Source of the DNA: Bradyrhizobium sp.
Lineage (GTDB): Bacteria > Pseudomonadota > Alphaproteobacteria > Rhizobiales > Xanthobacteraceae
Assembly (NCBI RefSeq): GCF_004799445.1
Contig: NZ_SSNA01000071.1
Location: 1 to 64,000 of the forward strand
Reading direction: 5' to 3'
Length of the DNA stretch: 64,000 nucleotides
Part shown: positions 32,267-42,340 of the stretch, in pieces
How positions within the stretch are numbered: the stretch's first letter is position 1
Layout: each line of letters opens with the position of its first letter
Notes under the pieces: generated by a model
The model's database searches: none
Seen by the model: only the letters and a program-made list of their open reading frames with translations
What the model was told of the DNA's origin: nothing
Program-made: the position numbers and the translations under genes

Positions 32267-33132
32267 CTCATCATTCCTTCTTCGCCGAACAATCCGCGCG
32301 GGCGCAACAGCAGCACCACCGCCATCATGACATAGATCACGGCCTCGCTGGCGGCCGGGAGAAACACCGCCGTCAACCCCGAGGCCACCCCGATCAGCAG
32401 GCCGCCGACCAGCGTTCCCGGCAGGCTGCCGATGCCGCCGACGATGATGGCGATGAAACTCGGCATCAGCAGCCCCGTGCCCATGGTTGGTTCAAGCCCG
32501 AGTTGTCCGGCGGCGAGAACGCCGCTGAGACCCGCCAGGTAGATGCCGACGGCAAAATTGAGCGAGCGCAGCATCTGTACGTTGATGCCGAGTGCGGCGA
32601 CGGTCTCGAGGTCGAGCGTGCCGGCACGGATGCGAATGCCGAGACGGGTGTGGCGCAACAGCAGGAACAGGAGTGCCACCGCGATCATCACCACGGCCAC
32701 CATGAACAGGCGATAGCCGGTGATGAAGAACAAATCGTTGCTCAGCGGCTGCGCCAGAAAGGGTGGAATGGTGACCGGCTTGCCCTGCGGGCCCCAGATG
32801 AAGCGCGTGCCATCCTCGATGATGAACGCCAGGCCGAAGGTCAGGAGCAGGCTGTAGAGCGGATCACGCCCGTACAGCGGCCGGATCAGCACGCGCTCGA
32901 CCGCAAGCCCGATGACGGCCGTCAGGGGCGGCGCAAGCAGCAACGCACCCCAGAACCCGACATAGGGCGTGATCGTATAGGCGATATAGCCGCCGATGAC
33001 GAGAAATCCGCCATGGGCGAAATTGATGACGTTGCTCAAATTGAGAATGAGCGAAAGGCCGAGCGCCATCAGCACGTAGAAGGCGCCGATGATGAGCCCG
33101 TTGGTGACGTTAAACAGGAGCAGTTGCGTCAT
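32263..33132 (-). CDS. livH: branched-chain-amino-acid-type ABC transporter permease LivH-like, 289 aa
   Basis: It has the LivH signature FYVLMALGLSLILNLSNVIN followed by FAHGGFLVIGGYIAY, ~8 helices, and the coupling loop AGTLDLETVAALGINVQML. It lies 78 bases after the second binding-protein gene, the longest gap inside this operon, which may hold an mRNA-stabilising element, though none was obvious by eye. Confidence 0.9.
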   Translation of the reverse strand: MTQLLLFNVTNGLIIGAFYVLMALGLSLILNLSNVINFAHGGFLVIGGYIAYTITPYVGFWGALLLAPPLTAVIGLAVERVLIRPLYGRDPLYSLLLTFGLAFIIEDGTRFIWGPQGKPVTIPPFLAQPLSNDLFFITGYRLFMVAVVMIAVALLFLLLRHTRLGIRIRAGTLDLETVAALGINVQMLRSLNFAVGIYLAGLSGVLAAGQLGLEPTMGTGLLMPSFIAIIVGGIGSLPGTLVGGLLIGVASGLTAVFLPAASEAVIYVMMAVVLLLRPRGLFGEEGMMS

Positions 33133-33210
33133 AATTCACCGGAAGAAAAACCCATGCAGCTGACCCGGGAGATGTCAGCTCCCGGATCGTAAGGAAAAGA
33201 AGGCTTTATG

Positions 33211-34473
33211 CTATGCCGGCCACTGGATGGTGCAGCCGGTGTCGCCGACCGCCGGGGCCGTCTTGTCGCCGGGAACGACTTGGTCGACGCGATAGAGATC
33301 TTCCGGGTCGTCCTTGCCCTTCGACTGCGCCTCGCCGACGAAGGCCGACGTCATCAGCTGATGATCGCCCTTGCGATAATAGACCTTGTTCGGCTGCAGC
33401 TTGACGTCATCGGGCAGCTCGAAATTCTCGAGCGCGGCAGCGAGCTTGACCGCGTCGGTGGTTTTCTGCTGGTTCGCGACCAACGCAAAGCTCATCGCCG
33501 AAACATAGCCAAACCAGTGCCGCGCGGTCGGTACATTGCCGGCGTTGACCTTGCGAATATCGGCGACGAATTTTTCGACGCCGGGAACGCCAGGTTGTTT
33601 CCAGTACCATTCGAACATCCAGATGCCGATACGCGCTTCCGGCGGCAGGCCGGCAAGCGATTCGAGCTCCTGCTGGGTTCCTGCCACGTGGATCTGCTTG
33701 TTGAGGCCGAACTGCACGATCTGCTTGAGGCAGTTGATCATGTCGGAGCCCTGCACCAGGAGCAGCAGCACGTCCGGATTGGCCGCGCGCGCCTTGATCA
33801 GGTAGGCGGAGAAATCAGTCGTGCCGAGTGGTGTCAGCTCGTTGCCGGTCACGGTGCCGCCGAGCTTCTTCAGATTGTCGGTGCAGGCGCTATAAAGCGT
33901 GTGGCCGAAGGCGTAGTCCGGCGTGATGAAGTGCCACTTCTTGCCGTACTTGCTGAAGAGCAGATCGGAAACCGAGTTGGCCTCCATCCGGGTGGTGTTG
34001 CAGACGCGGAACACGTTCCATTTGCAATCCTTGCCGGTGATCGAATCGGTGTGGCCGCCGGAAACAATATGCAGGATCTTCTTTTCGGCGGTGACCTGGG
34101 CGATCGCCGCCGCGATACCCGAATTGACATCGCCGATCATGAAGTTGACCTGATCCCGTTCGATCAGCTTGCGCGCCTTTTGCACGCCGGTGCCAACGTC
34201 ATTGGCGGAATCCTCTACCAGCAGCTCGACCTGGCGTCCGAGCATGCCGCCTTTGGCGTTGATCTGTTCGACCGCGAGCTTGGCGCCCATCACCTCGTTG
34301 CCGGCCGGTGCTGCGTAGACGCCGGTGAGGGGATCGACCATGCCGATCCGGATCGGGGTCTCGCCGCGTGCCTGAATGAGGAAGGGGGAAGCCACCTGAA
34401 AGGCGCCAAGCGCGGCGGCGCCCTTCATCAGCCTGCGCCGATCGAATTTGGGGGTGAAAGTCTGCGATGTCAT
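33211..34473 (-). CDS. ABC transporter substrate-binding protein (type-I fold), paralogue 1, 420 aa
   Basis: An RR-containing leader (FDRRRLMKGAAALGAFQVASP) precedes the mature start RGETPIRIGMVDPLTGVYAAP. The binding lobe carries EDSANDVGTGVQKARKLIE and HIVSGGHTDSITG, and the C terminus is GCTIQWPA. The latter features are shared almost word for word with the neighbouring gene at 34574, showing a tandem duplication. The ATG has a GGAGAAG site. It would feed the LivHM permease; the ligand is unknown. Confidence 0.88.
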   Translation of the reverse strand: MTSQTFTPKFDRRRLMKGAAALGAFQVASPFLIQARGETPIRIGMVDPLTGVYAAPAGNEVMGAKLAVEQINAKGGMLGRQVELLVEDSANDVGTGVQKARKLIERDQVNFMIGDVNSGIAAAIAQVTAEKKILHIVSGGHTDSITGKDCKWNVFRVCNTTRMEANSVSDLLFSKYGKKWHFITPDYAFGHTLYSACTDNLKKLGGTVTGNELTPLGTTDFSAYLIKARAANPDVLLLLVQGSDMINCLKQIVQFGLNKQIHVAGTQQELESLAGLPPEARIGIWMFEWYWKQPGVPGVEKFVADIRKVNAGNVPTARHWFGYVSAMSFALVANQQKTTDAVKLAAALENFELPDDVKLQPNKVYYRKGDHQLMTSAFVGEAQSKGKDDPEDLYRVDQVVPGDKTAPAVGDTGCTIQWPA

Positions 34474-34573
34474 GAGTTCTTCTCCGAACGGTCATTGTTT
34501 CTGTTGTTGGACGTTTCGTCTCGTCTGATGCCCCGAAGCGCCAGCCGCCAAAGCCTGCCCTGTGTGATTTGTG

Positions 34574-35827
34574 TCAGGCTGGCCATTGTATCTTGCAGCC
34601 GGTGCCCTCCGCCGGACCCGCGGCCTTCTCTCCCGGCACGAGAGTGCGTACCGTGAACATATTGTCGGGATCGCCTTGCGGCGGGTGCGCCTCGCCGACA
34701 AACACGCTACTCATCAATTCGTGGTCTCCGGCGCGGAACGCCGGCGCGCCCGGTTGCAAGGCGATCTCCGGCGGCAGCTTGAATCCGGAAAGCGCACGCG
34801 ACAGCTTCACGGCGTCGAGTGTTTTCTCCTGGTTGGCGATCACCGCCAGCGTCTGCACCGACGCATAGCCGAACCAGTTGCGCGCGGTGGCCGAGAGGCC
34901 TGTGATCTTCTTCATCGCGGCGTTGAACTCGGCGACATGCGGCACGCCCGGCTGGTCCCACCACCATTCCATAGTCCACCATCCGACGCGTGCGCCGTCG
35001 GGCACGGCACGGATGCTCTCGAGTTCGAACAGGGTGCCGCCGACCGCCATTTGCTTTTCCAGGCCGAATTGGACGAATTGCTTGAGACTGGAGACCTGAT
35101 CGCCGCCGCCCATGACGTTGATCAGCACCTGCGGGCCGTAAGCCCTTGCCTGGATCAAATAGGCGGAATAATCCGGCGTGCCGAGCGGGACGAGGGACCC
35201 GGCGGAAGTGCCGCCCGCGGCCTTCAACAGCTTCTCAAAGCCGGCCTGGACCGAGTGTCCATACGCATAGTCCGGCGTCAGGAAGTACCACTTCTTGCCG
35301 AATTTCTCGATCAGGGTCGATGCGATGGCATTGGCGTCCATCGCGGTAGAATTGCAGACCCGAAACACGTTCCACGAGCAGTTGGTGCCGGTGATTGGAT
35401 CGGTATGACCGCCGGACACGATATGGAGCACCTTCTTCTCGCTGGTGACCTGCGCTATCGCGATCGCAATGCCGGAATTCACGTCGCCGATGATGAAGCT
35501 TACCTGGTCGCGTTCGATTAGCTTCCGCGTCTTCTGCACCCCGGTGCCGACATCATTGGCGGAGTCCTCGATCAGGAGTTCGACGGGCCTGCCCAGAATG
35601 CCGCCGTTCTTGTTGATCTCTTCGGCGGCGAATTTGGCGCCCACCACCTCGCCTTGAGCGATTGCGGCATAAACCCCCGTCAGCGGGTCGACCAATCCGA
35701 TCCGGACCGGCGTTTCGCCTCTGGCCTTGATGATGAACGGGGATGAGAATTGCACTGCAGCAAGCGCCGCGCTTGTCCGCAAAATGGCTCGCCGGTCGAC
35801 CGGCCAGGATCGTTGCGAGATGCCCAT
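34574..35827 (-). CDS. ABC transporter substrate-binding protein (type-I fold), paralogue 2, 417 aa
   Basis: This is the first gene of the liv-type operon. The start ATG 35827 has a GGGAGGA site; upstream in-frame codons lack one. Its leader contains DRRAILRTSAALAAVQFSS. The mature N terminus RGETPVRIGLVDPLTGVYAAI, the EDSANDVGTGVQKTRKLIE segment and the GCKIQWPA terminus match its downstream neighbour. Differences cluster in the ligand-side stretch (~240-330), for example GGGDQVSSLKQF against GSDMINCLKQI, which suggests the two copies bind related but different solutes. Confidence 0.88.
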   Translation of the reverse strand: MGISQRSWPVDRRAILRTSAALAAVQFSSPFIIKARGETPVRIGLVDPLTGVYAAIAQGEVVGAKFAAEEINKNGGILGRPVELLIEDSANDVGTGVQKTRKLIERDQVSFIIGDVNSGIAIAIAQVTSEKKVLHIVSGGHTDPITGTNCSWNVFRVCNSTAMDANAIASTLIEKFGKKWYFLTPDYAYGHSVQAGFEKLLKAAGGTSAGSLVPLGTPDYSAYLIQARAYGPQVLINVMGGGDQVSSLKQFVQFGLEKQMAVGGTLFELESIRAVPDGARVGWWTMEWWWDQPGVPHVAEFNAAMKKITGLSATARNWFGYASVQTLAVIANQEKTLDAVKLSRALSGFKLPPEIALQPGAPAFRAGDHELMSSVFVGEAHPPQGDPDNMFTVRTLVPGEKAAGPAEGTGCKIQWPA

Positions 35828-35931
35828 GCTGTCCTCCCAGACAAGGTGATGTGTCTTGAAACCCGGCATTCTTCGATGCCGTTGGAGGCGGTGAACGTAG
35901 CCTTTCCGGCTCGTCTTTGCCAATGACGATC

Positions 35932-35948
35932 GCAGGGAAAATCCCTGC
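35932..35948. promoter_or_regulatory. inverted repeat upstream of the liv-type operon
   Basis: GCAGGGA (35932-35938) and TCCCTGC (35942-35948) form a perfect 7-bp dyad with a 3-base centre. It lies ~60 bases after the hybrid-kinase stop and ~105 bases before the binding-protein ATG. It could be an operator for the operon or part of the kinase terminator; no T-run follows. Confidence 0.35.
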
Positions 35949-36007
35949 AACCTTCGGCCTAGGTTGCGCGCTCTGAAAACGCCGCCGGGGCAAGCGTGTT
36001 GATCGGG

Positions 36008-38917
36008 TTATAATCGTTCCGAAATGGCCCTGCGCAACGTACGGGACAGCGCTTCGACCGAATATGGCTTCTGAATCAGTTCGAAGCCGTGATGGGCATT
36101 CTCCGCCAGCACGCTGCTGTAGCCGCTGGTCAATACCACGGGCAGGCCGGGGTATCGCTCGCGGATGATCGTCGCCAGTTCGACGCCGTTCATTCCGGGC
36201 ATGATGACGTCGGAAAACACCAGATCGAACGCCAATTCGTCCGCGGCGATCAGCGCCAGCGCCTGCTTGGCGTTATCGGCACGCCTGGTGGCGTAGCCCA
36301 GGTCCTGCAGCAGCTCCGTCGAGAATTTTCCGACATCTTCGTTGTCTTCCACGACCAGAATGCGATGGCCGCGCCCGCTCGTCGTCGCCTCGCTACTGGC
36401 GGCAGCTGCGTCCGCCTGACCGCTGGGGACCTCCGCTTGCGGCAAGTAGATCGTGAAAGTCGAGCCCTCGTTCAAAACGCTGGTCACCACAATCTCGCCG
36501 CCGGATTGCTTGGCAAATCCGACGGCCTGGCTAAGACCGAGGCCGGTGCCTTTTCCCACTTCCTTGGTGGTGTAAAACGGCTCAAAAATCGCTGTCAGCC
36601 TCTCGGGTGGGATGCCGGTACCGGTATCTTTGACCGAGATGGCGATGAATTTCCCGCTCTGCTTTCTGCTCGTGCCCGAGGCCGGGATCGCCTCGGCCTT
36701 CTCGACATTGATCGAAATCAGACCCTCATCCTGCATGGCGTCCCGGCTGTTCACGGCAAGATTGATAAGGGTGGTCTCGAATTGTGCGACGTCCGCCATT
36801 GCAAAACACTCGGGATCGCGAATCGTCAGTTCGATCTGGATTCTTCCGCCAACCAGCGGGCGGATGAGCTGCGCGATGGCTTCGACTTGCACGCCGACAT
36901 CGAACACCTGGGGCGTCAAAGGTTGTCGCCGCGCGAATGCCAGAAGCTGCCGGGTCAATTTCGAGGCACGGTCTACCGTATCGGAAATCGCATCGATGTA
37001 GCGTCGGCGCCGACCCTCGTCCAGATCGCGGCGGCGAAGGAAGTCCGTGGCCGAGCGAATAATCGTCAGCAGGTTATTGAAATCGTGGGCCACGCCGCCG
37101 GTAAGTTGACCAATGGCTTCCATCTTCTGGGATTGACGAAGGGCTTCTTCCGCCTGGCGCCGCTCGGTGATATCGACCGCCTCCGGCAAGACGGCGGCCA
37201 CCGCGCCGTGCTGATCGAATACCGGCCGCATCGCAAAATCAAAATACCGGTCGCCGATCGGCAAATGCAGCAGCATTTCCGCCCGTACGCTCTCGCCACG
37301 AAGGACCGTGGCAAAGCCATCGCTGACCACTTCGCGCGCGCCCGATGTTCCCGAAAACCATGGCGAATCCCAATATGGCTTGCCGGCGACGTCGGCAGCA
37401 GCAGCCCGAATACCCGCCAGCGCGGTCTTGTTCGCGTAAATGACGTTGCCCTGCAGGTCCAGAAGCCCCTGATACTGGTTGCTGGTCTCGAACATGGCGC
37501 GCAGTTGTGCTTCGTTCGACTCAAGCTGCGAGGTGCGCTCCTTGATGCGCTGCTCCAGCGTTTCATTGAGGCCGCGCAGTTCGTTCTCGGCTTCCTTGGC
37601 GGTCGTGATGTCGTGAGCCACGCCGATGAAGCCGATATGTTTTCCCGCCGGGTCCCAGCGCGGCTGCGATTCCGATCGCATCCATCGCCATGCGCCGTCC
37701 GCCCGGCGATACCTCGCTTCCAGGACGAACGGCTTGAGGGAGGCTTCTCCGGCGACGCTCTCTTTGACAATTCGGCTGAGATCGTCGGGGTGAAGGACCT
37801 TGCGCCAGTCGAATACCAGCGCCTCGCCGTAGCCGAGGCCGAGAAACTCCAGGTAAGCCTGGTTTGCAAAACCCCGCGTGCCGTCCAGTTTGCTGACCCA
37901 CATCGGCACCGGCGCACTGTTGGCGATCAACCGAAAGCGCGCTTCGCTTTCCCTGAGCAGTTCCTTCGCCAGATTGCGATCGGTAATGTCCATATGCGCG
38001 CCGACAAGACGGAGCGGCTGGCCCTTTTCGTTCCGCTCGATCTCGGCCTCGCAGGCGATCCATCGAATTTGTCCGTCGTTCGGACGCACGATCCGGTATT
38101 CGGAAGAATAATGTGTTGCGCTGCCGTTCACCGCTTCCAGAAAATGTTGCAGCGCGCGGTCGCGGTCATCGGGATGAAGTCGCCTGACCCAGTCCTCGTG
38201 GGTGTCGGTGGTATTCGGAGCAAGTCCATGCACTTCAAGATATTCAGGTGCCCGCCTGCCATTGTCGAAGCCGTGTCTCAGGTCGACGTTGACGCCTCCA
38301 ATGCGGGCGATTTGCTGAACGCGGGCAAGATCGCTTTCACGGTCCTTTAGCGCCCTCTGTGATTCGAACAGGACTTCATTGACACGACGCAATTCGTCGC
38401 GTTTTTCCCGTACGCGGCGTTCGGCGATCACCCGTTGCGTTGTTTCGACCACGACGGCGATCACGCCCGCGGGCTCGCCCGCCTCGTTCAGAACGGGCGA
38501 GTAGTCGAGATTCATCCAGACTTGCTCGGGCTGGCCGTGACGATAGAGCGTGAGCTCCTGATCCTTGTAGGCAAGCGTGCGGCCGCTTAAGCCCACCTTC
38601 ATGACGTTGTCGTTAAAGTCGGTGACCTCGGGCCATCCGTCGCGCACTTTCGATCCCAGCAGCTTCGGATGTCTGCCGCCGGCAAAAGCCGAGTAGGCGT
38701 CGTTGTAGATCATGATGCCGTCCTCGCCCCACAGCAGCACGATGGGGACGGGGGATCGGAGCAGGGTTTCAGTGACGGTCTTTAGGCTTTGAGGCCACGT
38801 CGCGAGCAGGCCAAGGCTGGTCGTTGCCCAATCGAATCGCCTGATCAACGCGCCAAGTTCGCCGCCCCCGGTCGGGAATGATCCACCCGATCGGGCAGAT
38901 AGACCTTGGTTACGCAA
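36008..38917 (-). CDS. multi-PAS hybrid histidine kinase with C-terminal receiver, 969 aa
   Basis: Several PAS/PAC units run from ~50 to ~590: VPIVLLWGEDGIMIYNDAY, EYRIVRPNDGQIRWIACEAE, FRLIANSAPVPMWVSKLDG, and ...VDITERRQAEEA before the kinase. The H-box is the HDFNN type with H611 (VAHDFNNLLTIIRSATDFL), usual for kinases that couple to receivers rather than classical HisKA. GTGLGLSQAVGFAKQSGG marks the ATPase. The receiver at ~855-969 has D903 (FSDVIMPGMNG) and KPYS. The start seems to be TTG 38917 behind a GAGGGGAAG site, as no ATG is near. No membrane segments are seen, so the kinase is probably cytosolic. It is upstream of and co-oriented with the liv-type operon. Confidence 0.88.
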   Translation of the reverse strand: MRNQGLSARSGGSFPTGGGELGALIRRFDWATTSLGLLATWPQSLKTVTETLLRSPVPIVLLWGEDGIMIYNDAYSAFAGGRHPKLLGSKVRDGWPEVTDFNDNVMKVGLSGRTLAYKDQELTLYRHGQPEQVWMNLDYSPVLNEAGEPAGVIAVVVETTQRVIAERRVREKRDELRRVNEVLFESQRALKDRESDLARVQQIARIGGVNVDLRHGFDNGRRAPEYLEVHGLAPNTTDTHEDWVRRLHPDDRDRALQHFLEAVNGSATHYSSEYRIVRPNDGQIRWIACEAEIERNEKGQPLRLVGAHMDITDRNLAKELLRESEARFRLIANSAPVPMWVSKLDGTRGFANQAYLEFLGLGYGEALVFDWRKVLHPDDLSRIVKESVAGEASLKPFVLEARYRRADGAWRWMRSESQPRWDPAGKHIGFIGVAHDITTAKEAENELRGLNETLEQRIKERTSQLESNEAQLRAMFETSNQYQGLLDLQGNVIYANKTALAGIRAAAADVAGKPYWDSPWFSGTSGAREVVSDGFATVLRGESVRAEMLLHLPIGDRYFDFAMRPVFDQHGAVAAVLPEAVDITERRQAEEALRQSQKMEAIGQLTGGVAHDFNNLLTIIRSATDFLRRRDLDEGRRRRYIDAISDTVDRASKLTRQLLAFARRQPLTPQVFDVGVQVEAIAQLIRPLVGGRIQIELTIRDPECFAMADVAQFETTLINLAVNSRDAMQDEGLISINVEKAEAIPASGTSRKQSGKFIAISVKDTGTGIPPERLTAIFEPFYTTKEVGKGTGLGLSQAVGFAKQSGGEIVVTSVLNEGSTFTIYLPQAEVPSGQADAAAASSEATTSGRGHRILVVEDNEDVGKFSTELLQDLGYATRRADNAKQALALIAADELAFDLVFSDVIMPGMNGVELATIIRERYPGLPVVLTSGYSSVLAENAHHGFELIQKPYSVEALSRTLRRAISERL

Positions 38918-39110
38918 CGCCCTTCCCCTCGCAATGCCCCAGGCTCAACCAAAACGGTGAACCCCGGCCAACGCCGTGCACCGGCCTTTGTTCCAGGGGG
39001 TAACGGACATTTCTCACCCGAAACTCACCCGAACCGGCACAATTGGACGACCTAAAGCCGGCAGCCGCAGCCTCGCCCAGCCGGAAAGCGCGTTCTCGCG
39101 CCGCAGTCGG

Positions 39111-40106
39111 TCAGGGCTTCAGGGACGAAACATAGGCCGCAAGCGAGATCATGTCGCCATGCGTGAGTTTCTCGACCACCGGTGCCATCGGCGCACCCGC
39201 GCTTCCGGCTCGGGCGTGTTGCTGGAAGTCATAGATCTGGCGCACGAGATAGCTGGGCGAGCGTCCGGCTATTCCGGGAACGGAATCCACGCCCCTGAGG
39301 TCGGGGCCATGGCAGGTGGCGCAGGGCGTTGTAATGCCATTCCCCCCGGTTTTGGCCAGGGCTTCGCCCTTGGCGATGCTTTCCTGCGGGACATAGGCGA
39401 TGAACTGCGAACGGGTGTCGCGGTGCTCGAACTGTTCGGCATCCACCGGAACCTCGACGATACGTTCGCCGATCGGCTCGGTGCCGCCATCCTTCGAAAG
39501 CATGTAGAACACGCGGGCAATCTGCGTCTTCGGCACGGTATCGGCCTCGACGACCCTGATATTTGCCTTTGGCTTGAGCGCCGCGAAATAAGCCGCCGCG
39601 GCTTTCGCTTCTTCCTCGGTGGTGGCTTTGGCGATGGCCGTCATCAGCAGGCTCGGACTTCGCTGTGGGCCGGCGAATTTCCGCGCGCCGCTTTTATAGT
39701 CGGCTATCTGCTGGACGATGTAGGAAGCGGGCAGCCCGGCCAGGCTTGCATTCTCCGGGCCGCCGGTCCCTTCGGCGCGATGACACGAGCCGCAGGCCCG
39801 AACGTCCGGCTGTCTGCCGTGTGCGACGACGTCCGGCATCGCCGGATGGTCGTCGGGATGCCAGTCCGGAACGAAGAACAGATTGCGCTCCTGGGTGAGC
39901 GTGAAGGCTGCCGCGCTGTCAGGCACGTGGCGGGGAACGCCGTCGTCAGGTGGGCCCTTGAAGTCGGGAGCCCATGGATAGGCCCACGCCGGAAACGATG
40001 GCGACGGCACGGATGCAGAAGAAGAACCAGCCGCTGGCGCCTGCGCCATCGCGGCGCCGGAAACGGTTGCGCCCACCATCGCCAGGATACCTAACGCAAA
40101 TCTCAT
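39111..40106 (-). CDS. periplasmic di-haem cytochrome c (c4-like two-domain), 331 aa
   Basis: The leader is MRFALGILAMVGATVSGAAMAQA. Two CxxCH sites are present: CGSCH in the first half (VRACGSCHRAEGTGGPENA) and CATCH in the second (TTPCATCHGPDLRG). Each is followed by the cytochrome-c4 pattern LAGLPASYIVQQIADY or IAGRSPSYLVRQIYDF, and a distal Met region. The middle (~185-235) is a longer insertion. ATG 40106 was chosen for its G-rich site; ATG 40127 overlapping the upstream stop is possible. It is an electron carrier of unknown partner, co-transcribed with the acyl-CoA synthetase. Confidence 0.85.
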   Translation of the reverse strand: MRFALGILAMVGATVSGAAMAQAPAAGSSSASVPSPSFPAWAYPWAPDFKGPPDDGVPRHVPDSAAAFTLTQERNLFFVPDWHPDDHPAMPDVVAHGRQPDVRACGSCHRAEGTGGPENASLAGLPASYIVQQIADYKSGARKFAGPQRSPSLLMTAIAKATTEEEAKAAAAYFAALKPKANIRVVEADTVPKTQIARVFYMLSKDGGTEPIGERIVEVPVDAEQFEHRDTRSQFIAYVPQESIAKGEALAKTGGNGITTPCATCHGPDLRGVDSVPGIAGRSPSYLVRQIYDFQQHARAGSAGAPMAPVVEKLTHGDMISLAAYVSSLKP

Positions 40107-40126
40107 CGGAACCCCCATTATCAGCA

Positions 40127-42340
40127 TCAATGGCCGGCGGCGCCGTCGGCCGCGGCACTATTGAGGACAATCAGGCCGTCGACGGCAACGCCGGTCCGAG
40201 TATTGACGAGAAACGGATTAACGTCGATGGAGGAGATCCGGCTTCCCGCGTCGGCCATCATGTTGGACAGGCCGACGAGCGCCCTCACCACTGACGCTTC
40301 GTGCAGTGCGGGTTTGCCGCGATAACCCCTGAGCTTCACGCCGGCCTTGGTGCGGCCGATCAACTCCCTGGCCTCGGCCGCATCGAGCGGGGCGCCGGCC
40401 AGCGCGACATCCTTCATCAGTTCGATATCGACGCCGCCGGTTCCGAACAGCACCACCGGACCCATTTCGGCATCGAGTGCGGCGCCGACGACGAGCTCAA
40501 GCTCGGACTTGACCTGTTGTGCGACCAGGATGCCTTCGAGCTTCGGCTTGCTCTTCAGCTTCTTCACCCGCGCGGTGATGTCGTTGAAAGCCTTCCTGAC
40601 CTCGGCGACGCTGTTGATGTTCAGCACCACGCCGCCGATGTCGGACTTGTGCAGGATCTCCGCGCTGACAACTTTGGCGACGACGGGAAAGCCGATCTTC
40701 CTGGCTATCCTGACGGCGTCAGCCGCGGTCCGCGCAATCTCTTCCCTCGACACCGGAATGCCGTAGGCCCTCAGCAGCTTTTTTGAGGCGACTTCGTCGA
40801 GTGCCGGCCCTTTGGCGTTTTTGAGCATGCGCTCCAGCGTCGCGCGCGCCGAGGCGCTGGAGCTCGACACGATATCCGGCACTTGCTTGCGCAGCGAGGC
40901 GTAACCGATCAGCGACTTGATTGCGCCCACCGCCCGGTCCAGACCCTGCATCACGGCGATATGCGGCAGCGACTGGCGCAATCCCTTGGTGAATTCGGTG
41001 AAGCCGATCGACATCGCCGAGACATAGACAACCGGTTTGCCCGCGGCCGACGCCATCTGGTTGACGATACGCAAATTCCGCTCGCGCAATTCATGCGGCG
41101 CCTTCGGCAATTCAGAGTCGATGATGACGATGTCGGTGTCGGGATCATCGACCATGATCCTGATCGACTGCATGTAGACCGAAGGGTCGACCACGGCCGC
41201 GAACCCGGCATCGAGCGGATTGCCGACGATAGAGCCAGGCCCGAGCATTTTCGCGAGCTTGTCGCTGACGCCTTGGCTCAGTTGAGCGAAATTGAGGCCT
41301 GCCGACGAGAAGGCATCGATCAGCAGGCCTCGCTTGCCGCCCGACAAGGTCACGGCAGCAAGGCGCGAGCCCTTCGGCAGGTCGGCGTGGACGAAGCATT
41401 CGGTGGTTTCGATCAATTCGTCCAGACCCCGCGCGCGGATCACACCTTCACGGGTCGAGATCGCGTCGAAGGTCTCGATCGAACCGGCCAGCGCGCCGGT
41501 ATGCGCCATCGCGGCGGCGCGGCCACCTTCGGACGCCCCGAGCTTGAGCGCGATCACCGGCTTGCCGGCAGCGCGGGCGGCCTTGCAGGCTTCGCGGAAG
41601 ATCTCGGTATTGCGCACGCCTTCAAGATAAACCACGATCACGCGGATCGAGGGGTCGGCCGCGAAATAGGTCATCAGGTCGGGTGTCTCGAGTCCGGCCT
41701 CGTTTCCGGTCGTGACCATGTAGCCGACGCCGACGCCGCGATCTTCCAGCGCCTGGCGGATCGCCATCACAATCGCGCCGGATTGGCCGGCGATCGCGAC
41801 CGGACCGGCCTCCATCGTGACCACGCGGTCGTCGATGTTGGTGAATAATTTTTCGCCGGCGCTCAGATTGCCAAGACAATTCGGCCCGGTGACGGCGAGG
41901 CCGGTTTCCCGGATCGCCAGTTGCAGCTCGGCGGCAAGTTTCTGGCTTTCGTCGTCCTGCAATTCGCTGAAGCCGGAGGTCACGATCGTCGCCGAGCGGG
42001 CGCCGGCCGCCGCGGCCTCCCGGATCACCTGAACCGCGAAACGGGCCGGCACCAGCACGAGCACGTGATCGGGTTTGTCCGGCAGGCTGGCAAAATCCTT
42101 GTAGCAGGGGACGCCCCAGATCGTTTCGCGCTTGTTGTTGAGCGGATAGAGGCCGCCTTCGAACTTGTAATGTTTCAGGTTGTTCCAGATGCGCTCGGCG
42201 TAATTACCCGGCTTGTCGGTCGCGCCGACCAGCACAATATTGCGCGGGTGCAGCATGGCATGAATGCCTTTGACGACGCTGCTGGCATGGGAGGAGGGCG
42301 ACCATTTACCGGTCGGCGCACTACTTGACCGAGCTTCCAT
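40127..42340 (-). CDS. NDP-forming acyl-CoA synthetase (acetate-CoA ligase ADP-forming family, alpha-beta fusion), ~737 aa
   Basis: The N-terminal CoA-binding Rossmann domain (LHPRNIVLVGATDKPGNYAERIWNNL; here LHPRNIVLVGATDK) is followed by a succinyl-CoA-ligase-like domain (TGPNCLGNL, GQSGAIVMAI, ALKLGASEGGRAAAMAHTGAL with the phospho-His region). The C terminus is ATP-grasp (EVASKKLLRAYGIPVSREE, DIGGVVLNI, DVNPFLV). Subunit order alpha-beta without a GNAT domain matches ADP-forming acetyl/acyl-CoA synthetases. Such enzymes interconvert acyl-CoA and acid plus ATP. The start is uncertain: ATG 42340 or ATG 42415; neither has a strong ribosome site. Confidence 0.85.
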   Translation of the reverse strand: MEARSSSAPTGKWSPSSHASSVVKGIHAMLHPRNIVLVGATDKPGNYAERIWNNLKHYKFEGGLYPLNNKRETIWGVPCYKDFASLPDKPDHVLVLVPARFAVQVIREAAAAGARSATIVTSGFSELQDDESQKLAAELQLAIRETGLAVTGPNCLGNLSAGEKLFTNIDDRVVTMEAGPVAIAGQSGAIVMAIRQALEDRGVGVGYMVTTGNEAGLETPDLMTYFAADPSIRVIVVYLEGVRNTEIFREACKAARAAGKPVIALKLGASEGGRAAAMAHTGALAGSIETFDAISTREGVIRARGLDELIETTECFVHADLPKGSRLAAVTLSGGKRGLLIDAFSSAGLNFAQLSQGVSDKLAKMLGPGSIVGNPLDAGFAAVVDPSVYMQSIRIMVDDPDTDIVIIDSELPKAPHELRERNLRIVNQMASAAGKPVVYVSAMSIGFTEFTKGLRQSLPHIAVMQGLDRAVGAIKSLIGYASLRKQVPDIVSSSSASARATLERMLKNAKGPALDEVASKKLLRAYGIPVSREEIARTAADAVRIARKIGFPVVAKVVSAEILHKSDIGGVVLNINSVAEVRKAFNDITARVKKLKSKPKLEGILVAQQVKSELELVVGAALDAEMGPVVLFGTGGVDIELMKDVALAGAPLDAAEARELIGRTKAGVKLRGYRGKPALHEASVVRALVGLSNMMADAGSRISSIDVNPFLVNTRTGVAVDGLIVLNSAAADGAAGH

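Noticed and set aside
36089..38350. A 753-codon open frame on the plus strand
   Set aside because: It is antisense to the PAS hybrid kinase; no domain is visible in it.
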